Origin: Phymorhynchus buccinoides
Taxonomy: Eukaryota > Mollusca > Gastropoda > Neogastropoda > Raphitomidae
Assembly (NCBI GenBank): GCA_017654935.2
Contig: CM065713.1
Span: forward strand, 10,663,893 to 10,727,892
DNA length: 64,000 bases
Direction: 5' to 3'
Numbering within the stretch: position 1 is the stretch's first letter; every line of letters starts with the position of its first letter. The translations under genes were made by a program, and so were the position numbers. The notes beneath the pieces are model-generated. The model was not told the origin of the DNA. It saw only the letters and a list, made by a program, of their open reading frames with translations, and searched no databases. Of this stretch, positions 46,903-57,819 are shown one piece after another.

Positions 46903-49900
46903 ACGTACCCTTGCCATAGATAGAAAAGAATGGATCCCATAAAGTCATAATGTATGTTGAACACTTCTGACACCAGCTGGCATATCTTGCCCTGAGACTG
47001 TTAGAAACACACACAAACACACACCGTGAGCATACAATTAAGCTCCATGCAAAGGGAGTAAATCGCTATATAAATGTTCAGTATTATTAGTATTATTATA
47101 CACAAAAAGAAATCAGTCATTAAATCATAATCCATATTGAAAACTTCAGACTGACACCAACTGGCATATCTTGCCCTGTGAGTGAGAGCGTGAGAGAGAG
47201 AGAGAGCGAGGATATGAGAGACATAGACAGAGAGAGGAGACTCGAGTGAGAGAGATGTAGAGAGAGAGAGAGATAGAGAGGAGGAGAGAGAGAGAGAGAG
47301 CGAGAGAGAGAGAGAGAGAGAGAAAGCAGAACAGATAGAGAGAGAGAAAGAACAAAATTTATTTTACATTGGGTAATGAGATAAGCATACATACTTTTTT
47401 ACACCCAGCCCTTCGAGAGAGACGAGAAGAGAGAGAGAGAGAGAGATGAAGAGAGGCAGAGAGAGAGAGAGAGGTGGACGAGAGAGAGAGAGGAGAGAGA
47501 GAAGCAATGTTACACAGTTGAAGTTCACTGTAATCATGAAAATTGTTATAGTTGAAAAATGTATTTCACCAAATGACGTATCTTGCCCTGAACTGTAAAA
47601 TGTAAGACAGGAGACAGAGAGGACAGACAGAGCTAGGCAGACACAGACAGACAGAACAGAGAGAGAGAGAGAGAGAGACGAGGAGACAAGATGACACAGA
47701 GAGAGCGAAGAGAGACAGAGAGAGAGGAGAGAAAGACAGAGAGAGAGAGAGGGAGAGAGAGAGAGAGAGAGAGATGAGACGAAGAGAGACAGAGGCCCAG
47801 TTTTAAGTTTAGCCTAGCTGGAAGAAAAATGCACCAAACTACTCATTTCAAAGCACTTTTTGGAAAAAAAAAGAGACAATACCAAAAATTGTCCTTTATA
47901 ATATAAATATGAAAGAGAGCACGAAAATACCCATTAACTCAAAACTCATACAATATTGACCACCAAACAAAAAGAGATTTTTGACTTTGCAAAGCCGGTT
48001 GTGAGAAGAAACTAGCCCAGCGACTTAATGTCCCCTTTCGTGGTGCTGTGTCACAAATATGATAAGAGGATCTTCTTTCTCTTCCTTCGATCGCTCAGGA
48101 CAGTTTCACTGTCAATTATGAGCGCAGATATGCGTCATGCTGCCGTTGTGAGCCTAAGATATTTAACAGTTAGGCCCAGCAAGTCCGACTTCGAGCTGGA
48201 GGAGGAAAATAATGTTTTGAAAGAGTTTCGTGAAAAAAAGCAGGAGAATGGACCGGAAAGGCAAAAAGGTAGTAAGTAGTAGATGACAGAAAGCAAAGGG
48301 AAAAGGCAGCATCAAAGAGAGTGACAGATTAGAGGAAGGTACAAAGCGCAGAACTTCAGAAAGGTGGGCGGGAACTATTTATGCAAAAGACCCACCCTCC
48401 CTTGGTATCCCCACAGGGGGAGTTTCTAAGCGATTAAAACAAAGAAGATACATCACCACCACCAACCCTCTCCACACTGCCCTGACCACCACCCCACCCA
48501 CCCACCCTGCCCACACTTACACCCCCCTCACAGCTGTTCCATCCCACACAAAATCAAGATATTTAGTAAAAAGACTGAATCTAGAAATATCTAGATAAAA
48601 AAACTGCACCAAGAATTTTGTTTGTCAAAAATATTTGGGGCTGTATGTTCTTCATTGTATTTTTAATATATTTCTTCCATCAGATCAATGGTAAAAAACT
48701 TTTTGTTGTTGAGCAGTATCATGCAACATATTTAGTAGAAAAGGGTGCTTATAATAATACACTTAGTATCACAAACATGCAAATAAAATTGCCCGTGAGA
48801 GAAAATCTAGCAATATCCACTGAAGCACAACTAACTTAGTCCACATACTACAACTATATTCTTGACTGCTATTGTATGAAAAGTTACTTATGGTAAACGA
48901 AAGTTGGCTTGAAAAAACTCTGAAAAAAGATAAACAAAATGTGTTCCTCCTGAAAAACAGCTGTGCCCTCCACACAAAACCCCCCCCCCCCCCCCCCTTC
49001 CACAATTCATGGTGTTGCTTTTGTCCACCAGGTGTACACTTCCTTCGGTCGGCCATGCTCCAACAGGAAGTGGATGGCGCGACACACGTCGCGCACATGC
49101 ACCGTATTCATACGCAGATCTTTCGTCCACAGCAGCTGAAAGAAAGAAGCCCAAGCTTGGTTGAAAAAGAAGTGCCGTTATAAGCTTTTCTACGGGGGTC
49201 TTTGCATAAATAGTTCCACACCTTCTGGAAGTTTCTGGCTTGCAACTTCTCTAATCTGTCGCTCTCTTTGACTCTACCTTTTCCCTTTGCTTACTGTCAT
49301 TTCTAGGATCCTTGCATACCCCGGTCCATTCTCCCAGCCTTTGTCACAAAAAAATGTTTTCAAAAAAATTCATCCGACAGCCGAAGTCGGGTGTACTTGC
49401 TGGGCCTAACCATTTCTTAGTAGGCGCCACGGCAGCATGAGCCCTGTGTCATAATTGACAGGCAACTGAGCGATCGTAAGAAGAAGAAGAAAAACGAAGA
49501 AATACCATGTAAACAAGAAAAAAATCATCATCATCATCTCACTGTCGGACATCGTCATCATCAAGTCGGCGTCATCATGACCTTCATATTTTCCTGGTGT
49601 AACCATAAAGCAAGAAATCATCATCAATCGATGTATGCGTCATCATCAAATGGTAGTCATCATTACCTTCACCCCCCATGGAGATCGGCGGGGTCTTATG
49701 TTCAATAGTTACCCACACCTTCTGGAAAGTTCTAGTGCCTAGTAACTTCTCTAATCTGTCACTTCTTTGACTTCTGCCGTTTCCCGTGCGCTTTACTGTC
49801 ATCACTATCTTTCTGCCTTACCACGCGGTCCATCTCCCTGCCTTTTTTTCACAAAACGCTCAACAACATTCCCTCTCCAGCCAAAGTCGGACGGCTGGGC

Positions 49901-52900
49901 CTAACATTTCTCGTTAGGCGCATACCCTTCACCGCCAGCCATATTTCAGCCAAAAGTCCAATTAATTTACCTGGGATATATCATAGAGAAATAAATCCAT
50001 CTGCAGATTGGGGATTCTTCACGTGACATATATAGAAAATAAGGTTACCTTAATTCCCAAAACTAGACAACAGGGATCTTTAGGAATTAATAGACCCTAA
50101 TTTGATGATTTTAGTGAATAGGTGTTAAATCACTGTGGTGCTACAAATGCGACTTGGCGAGCGAAAGGGTTAACGGCAGAGCACTGCGCTCATAATTGAC
50201 AGAGGAAACTGTCGAGGCGACGAAGAAGAAGAAAAAAAGAGAAATCCCAGTAAAGACCCTCAAAAAATCATCACAGATATCATCGCATTGTCAATAGTCA
50301 TCATCAAAGTTCGTCATCACTACCTTCATCTTTTCTTGGTGTAACTATAAATTCAAGAAATCATCAATCATCATCATCACTGTCGACATCATCATAACAT
50401 CATCAATGCGACATCGTTCACTCATCAAGTCATCGTCACACTACTTCATCCTTCTTGCAAAAGTACTCGATGTAACTATAAATAAGAAATCATCATCACA
50501 CTTTCAACCTCATCATCCACCGCGACATCATCATCATCGTCGACATCATCATTACCTTCATCTTTTCATTGGTGTAACAATAAATAGCTCCGACCATAAC
50601 AGCGTGGCGTCAGCCCTTGCCGGCGCCGGGGCCGATAGACAGATGGCCAGGGGCGAAGAATGACCGTAGGGCAGAATCTGAGACTGCTGATTGGCTAAAG
50701 ATCGTTGCCACCAACAAGCATCGGATGTTGAAGCCAGATGGTCCAGGTCTTTCTTGCAAGTCTTACGATATGAGCTTGTGTTTTTAGTTGTTTTTAAAAA
50801 ACGAAAGGATTTAAAGTCAGCAGTGCGTGAGCTGCGTGCGTGCCCATATCAATCAAAGTGAATTTAAAACAACACACACACACACAGAGCGCACCGTTTC
50901 CTGAATCAGGCAATAAATATTACACTGGATAAACAGTCAAATGATACACTTTTTCACCATATTCTTCTTCGTTGCTCAGAACAGCTTCCTGTTACATCAG
51001 CGTAGATGCGCAAATGCTGCCGGTTATGTAGAAAAAAGGCAGGAGGAATGGGACCAGTAAGATAGAAAGATAGCAGAGACAGTAAGCAAAGGGAAAAGGC
51101 AGAGTCGAAGAGAGTGACAGAGTAGAGAGTTACAAGCACAGAACTTACAGAAAGTGGGGGGAAATTTTTACGAAAAGACCCCCGGATCCCACCCGTTTTG
51201 CCCCCACCATTCACTATGTTGCCCATGCATCATATTTATTATATTTGGGTAAATATGTGACAAAAATATGGTAAAATCCTATGAGTAAACAGGTCTGCAG
51301 CAAACGTACCTTTTCCGAAGATGCACCTGTCCGCTGAGAGTTCTAAATACTTCATAGTCCGCAGCGAGAGGTTCAGTTGAGCGCAAGTTTCGCTGAGTCG
51401 CACGATGCTCATGATACACCTGGCCGCATAAAGCAATAACATTTACACACGAACTGACGACGACATACATTAATGACGACATTAAAAGCATCTCATTGTA
51501 CATGCATGTGAGTGTAGTGAGCACAATTTTGGTGAGTCGCACAATAGCCTTCGTGACACACCTTGCGCGCATTAAATCGGTGAAATCTACACATTGAACC
51601 TATGACACGACACACCTTAATTGGATGACATTAAAGCATCTTAATGTACATGCATGTGACGTTCTAGCTGAGACATTTGGTGAGTCGCATATGCCTCGGA
51701 TAACCTGGTGCGCATAAAGCGGTGACATCTTTACACACGAAACTATGACACGAACAACATTAATTGATGACATAAAGCATCTTAATTGTACAATGAAATG
51801 TGGGAGTGTAGCTGAGCACAATCTCGCTGAGCTCGCACGATGCCTTCGTGAACACATTGTATGTACCCTGGCTAAATAGACTCCAGGGATCATCCCAAAA
51901 GCGAAGCATTGACATATAGCGCAAAGGCATCAGCTAGGGATGCTAACATAGGTAGTGAAACGCGTTTGATTACCCGCCACGTGGCAGCCACACTCGTCTT
52001 CGGGAGAAAATAAAGTGATGACATTAAAAACACTTTAGTTTATAAACAGTGTTCATTTCTACCATTCTGACCACTATCCACCCCACCCCACACTCAAACT
52101 CCACCCCACTCCGACCACTCATCCCACCACACTCCCACCCCATTTCCGACCAATCAATCCACACCCCCACCCAACTTCAGACACTCAACCCCACCCCCAT
52201 CCCAAAACCCCACCCCCACTTTCCATCGGGCACTGTGCCCAACCTTCTTCCTTCGATTCGCTCAGACAGTTTCCTGTCAATTATGAGCGCAGATGCTCAC
52301 GCTGCATTATGTGTCTAGTATGGAAATAATTGGCCAGCATGTCGACTTCGGCTGGAGGAATCTTTTTCAAAAGCATTCTTTAAAAAAAAAAAGGCAGAAA
52401 AGATAGTAGATAAACGCACAGCAAAAGGGGGGAAAAAGGCGAGCAAAAAGAGAGGACAAAGGCGGGAAAGTTACAAGCACAGAATTTTGGAGGAGTCAAG
52501 GGAGGGAAAAGTTTTTGACGATTTTTTGAGAAAAAAAGCATCAGAATGACCAATCAGAAAGACAGAAGATGACAGTAGTAAGCAAACGAAAAGGACCGAT
52601 TAGAGTCAAAGCGAAGTGACAGAGTAGGGGAAGATTACAAGCACCAGAACTTCAGACATGTGGGGGAACTATTCAAGACTCCTGGTATCTCCACAGGGAG
52701 GGGGGTGGCGGGCTTGTCTCCAACCTAACTTACCGCTCACTATGTCTCGTATTCGTCTCGCGCCACGCTGACGAACGAAATCAAAAGGTCCGCATCAACG
52801 GCGAAGGCATTTTCCACCGAGGCTGAGAACATGAATTAAATGGGGGGTTTCCCTATTAATAGTATTATATCTTGAAGATGCCACGTAAAAATCGGACATA

Positions 52901-55900
52901 AGGCGCACTGTATATTAGCCCATGCATCAGAATAGTTCTGAAGTCTGAAACACAGCAAAAAAAGGGCCATCAAGGCCATAGACTGGAGGGACAGCACTGA
53001 AAACGAGTTTCCCAACATCACCAAAAGGGGCTGATATAGTGAGAAATCACTTTAACCTTCAACGCCAACCATTTTTCAGCAAATCTTTTCCATTAAACCT
53101 TACCTGGGTAGAGAAAAAAATTGTCTGTAAATATTGGGATTCCTCTGTGGACATATATTTAAAGCTAAGGCCTGATCCTTACCTAACAAAATTAATAGAG
53201 AAAGGCGGTCTTTGAAAACAGACCCTGATTTCATGCCTTTTAGTGGAATTCCATTGTGGTGCAAAAAAAATGCGACGTTGTGGTGAAAGGGTTGATTTAA
53301 AATGCTATTTGGCCAGACAGAAAGAAAAGATAAACATGAACTAAAAAAGAAAAACACATGACACAAGAGAAAGCCAATCACTGTCAAGAAATTCTTAATG
53401 CTCTGAAATTAGCAGATCTCTTAACAATTCTGATGGCCTGTTGCCGCATCTCATGAATTTACAGAATATAAGTATGTTCATACATAAGCTGGCAGTGTAA
53501 TAAGCGCGTACACATAATTACACACGCAAAATGGGTGACAAAGCTTAGAAAAAAGCTACGGAATTAGAAATAATTATATTTCAACAAGGAGTATATCAGA
53601 CCCGTTACTCTACTCTATTCGAGTAGTATAATACGTAAATTGGACCTCTTACTCCCTTCCAAATTTGCAATAATAATGCTCTTTAACTCGATTACTACTC
53701 ATTGTCAGTAAAATATTTGATGGTTTAAATGAATAAAACTACACATTTTCACACAAAATACTCTTCAGCTATCCAGACTATCGTTGAAGACTTGTGTAGG
53801 GGTAAACAGGTATGGTATATAGTATCTGAAACACAACACTCTCACGGCTACATACGCCAGATCTGACGATTTTTATTTACCATTGGCTCCCGTAGCACCG
53901 ATCGCGCGCTGAACAGCACCGGTCTAGTAGTTCACTTTAACCCTACCACAATGCAATATATAAGTAGTTCTTCTGTCTCCTGACTCTCAGTGGTCATTTT
54001 TGTTTTTACAGCACGGGAAAGCACCACTAGTTTTTGAACGGATTTTCTCGAAGTGACCCCAAAATGTTTTCTTTTTTCCACGTGACTGGTGCGCAGTTAT
54101 TGACTGGGCTGCGATGCCGGAGTGCCATAGGATTTTTTTAATTCCACAACGGTTTGTTGTGTGACAGTGTAGTTAGCTTGAATGAAAATATCATCATTGC
54201 TATTCAAATGCTCTTTCAGAAATTAAATGTGAGTTATAGACTTTATTCGGGTGATTTTTTTAATGAAAAGATTTGGTGCCGTGACGTTCGGAGTAATCCC
54301 ATCTCTCAGGAAACTGGGATCGATTCCGGTTCGATAGGGGAAAGTCATTGTGGTGAAAACATGGGATTGAATCCAGAGTCAAAAAACCCAATTTTAGAGA
54401 GATACAATTGAAGATCAAAACAGGGCCACGGAAAGTGTAGTCTGGGAAGCAGATTTAACACTTTCACGTGTCCAGACATAGTTTCAGCCAAAAAAAATAC
54501 ATTAAATGTAACTCGGATAGAAAAATAAAATATCTGCAATGGCTCCAACCAAATACCCTGCCACGTGCCGCGTCTCGACCTTCCAACTGAAGTGTCGCAA
54601 TCTTAGTCCGTTATGTTGTGTAAACAAAGTGAAAATGTTCTCTAAATGCGTTAAAGAAACATCCAGATGTTATAAATACAGTTTAGATAAGTTATTGTAA
54701 TTGGTAACCAGACCAAAAGTTAGCACAAGCATCGATCTGGCATTTTTCAAAAAAAATGTCTGGACTAAGATGGCGGTCTCCTATATGGCGTCTTGTGGGC
54801 GGATATGACGACACGTGGGTTACAACCATATTAGGGGAATTCCATCTGTGACATGATAACATTAGGCTATCCTACTCCCAAAATTAAGAAAAATAAGGAA
54901 TCTTGAAGTAACAGACCGCTTTTGACGCCTTTTAGTGATACGGTGGTTAACCATTGTGGTGAAATAAAAATGCGGACATTGGCGGTGAAAGGGTTAATGG
55001 CAGATAAATGTAGAAAGGAGGAAAATCCAAAGCCGCATCAGTTACAGGCCGCATGGGCAAAGTGAGGAAAAAGTAGCGGCTTAAGTCTGCATTTTATTGG
55101 TATCTTCTTCACAAATTTTGGCCAAAAGCCTCAGAATTAGCAATGGGCAAGTGGGAGTGGATGCATAGGTGCCTCCATACGGGGAGCTGGAAAACCCCCG
55201 ACACTTACACGAGTCTCTCCCGTTGGGATACTGGGGCGGGGAGGGTGTCTATTTGTAAAATAGTTCCCCACCTTCTGCGAATTCTGCGCTTGTAACTTCC
55301 TCCTAATCTGCCCACTCTCTTTGACTGCCTTCTCCTTTGCTTACTGTATCTACTATCACACAAACACCACATTACAGAGGTGCACACACCACACAGGAGC
55401 ACACACACACACATACACACAGGCGCAGCACACACACACAAGGAGCACACCACACACATACACGCAAGTGAGGCGCACCACACCCAATTACATACCAGGA
55501 AGCACACACAACACAACATACACATTAACACCATAGGAGTGCACAACACACACCACACAACACAGGCGCACACACACCCCACCACACAGCAGCCAGAAGC
55601 ACCACACAAAGATAGGGGTGCTAATAATAACTTATAGTCCCCAAAAATATGGTAATATTGTTTGTAGACTCTTATCAGTTGATGCGGTTGGCATGCTTGA
55701 ACCTCCACACGGTAATTTTCAAACACCGCCTGTAAAACATAAATCAAAAGAATGGTTGGTATGTTGGCTTTTTACCATGGCTACATAGACTACCGGACCA
55801 CCCAACAGCCGATACAAAGCGCATCTGAACACTGAACATATGTACAAGTGCACCAGCTAACGGATGAGAACATTACGTGTGGACCGTTTGATACCCCAAC

Positions 55901-57772
55901 ACGTGGGCAGCAACTCGTCTTTGGTCAGTCTAAAACCCAGAAAAGGCGGAGTGTGGTGCAACAAGTGGCGGGGTTGGGGATCAAAAAAAACTGGTACACA
56001 CAGTAATGTTCTCATCCCCTAGCTGGTCCAATTTGTGCATAATGTCTCGAGTGCTTCGGCTGTTGTATGATCCTGGAGTCTTTAAGCAAGGGTAAGACAA
56101 ACACTAGGTCCATACTATGACATGATCGATCATATGCATCGGTACAATAATAAATAAATCTCTCACCCCATCTGTTTTCACTTGGTCACTTTCCCCTCCA
56201 CATTACACCTTCACCCCCCACCCCTACCCCACCCCCCAACCCCGTCTTTCTTTCGTCTCTATCATATTAATGCAAATACATAACACAGTCTTTCTTCACT
56301 GTTTTGTGACACCCTCTTATTTTCCATCTTCTATCTCCCTCTATCTCTCTCCTGTCTTATCCCTTCTCTCTCATCTCCTTCTCTTTATATCCATTGCTTA
56401 TCTCGGTCTCTATCTCTCTCTTCTATCCCCTCTCTCTATCTCTCCCTCCCTATCTCCCTTCTCTATGCTTCTCCTCTATCCCTCTCTCTATCTCCCTCGC
56501 TTCTAGCTCCCGCTCTCTATTCTGTCTCTCGCTCACACACACACACACCAGCACATGAGGGACTAAACACTCTCCGGTGGTCGTCTTCACTCACCAGACA
56601 AATCTCTATCTCCCTTTCTCTATCTCCTCTCTCAATCTCCTTCTCTCTATCGCCTCTCTCTCTCTCCCTCTCTCTCTCTCTTTTTCACACACACACCACA
56701 AGCACACATGAGGGACTCCAACACTTACCGGTACCTCACTAACCAGACATAATCTCTATCTCCTCTCTCTATCTCCCTCTCTGCCTCTCCTCTCTCACAC
56801 ACACACAAGCACACATCGAGGCTCCAACACATATACCGGTACTCTCATCACCAGACATACTCTCTATCTCCCTCTCTCTAGTATCCCATCTCTCTATCTC
56901 TCTCTCACACACACACACACAACAGCACCATGAGGGACTCCAACACTATACCGTATCTCTCAACAACCAGACATAAAACTCTTTCTCAGTCTCCGACTCT
57001 CTTCTTCTCTCACACCACCACCACCCCTCCCCCCATCCTCCGAAGCGGAGTGTGGTGACATATGTGCTGCGGGGTAATCAAAACGGCATGCAATGTAAGT
57101 TCTCATCATCTTGAAATGTTAGTGTTCAAGTGCTTTGGCTGTTGGGATGATCCCGGAGTCTTTAGCCAGGGCAAAACCCACAAAACTCACCAGAATAAAA
57201 CCCCCTAGTTTCTGACTCTCTTCTTTCGCCCCCCCCCCCCCACCCACCCCCCACCCAACGCACAACCCCCCCCCCACCCCCAACACCCCCAACAACAACA
57301 AAAAACAAACACAAATCTTTCTCTACATCCATCCTATCCCACTCTTCGCCACCATCCATTTCCCGACCTAGTTACCCCCTCTCTCTCACTATTCAATCTC
57401 TAACATCCACCCCACCCCACACCCCTCTCTCTCTCTAATTGTTGTACTATCATTAAATAAATATAATTTATGTTTTGTTGTGCTTTGTATGCTTTACCCT
57501 ATAATTACAGGGGCCCAGGGCCTAAATTGAATTTTTTTTTAATGAATCTCTCTCTCATCCCCCCCCTCCCCCCCCCCCCCCCCCCCCGCTCTTCCCAACC
57601 CCTCACAGCAAGTTCTAAAATGGAAAGGGTTCATCCTGCCCATTAGCGGTGGAACTTTGCAGTACCGAATCTGAAAAAAACAAAAAACAGACACAAAATA
57701 AGTGCATCTACAAATGGAAACAAGATAGCACAGCCATATAAAAGTACTATCAGTCTTAAGACAAAACAGTGA

Positions 57773-57819
<47 letters not shown>

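Noticed and set aside
46239..47392. Long Ser/Leu-rich and Arg/Glu-rich frames
   Set aside because: Translations of (GA)n/(CT)n on both strands; only the short exon 9 segment at 46909-46991 inside them has protein-like content.
54280..54345. Possible tRNA gene (GGGATCGATTCCGGTTCGAT)
   Set aside because: Two B-box-like words but no A box at the right distance and no cloverleaf.
55205..55747. Minus-strand frame of 180 residues, Cys/Val-rich
   Set aside because: Mostly a CA/GT minisatellite and a SINE B tail; only the start at 55677-55729 belongs to SDR exon 4.
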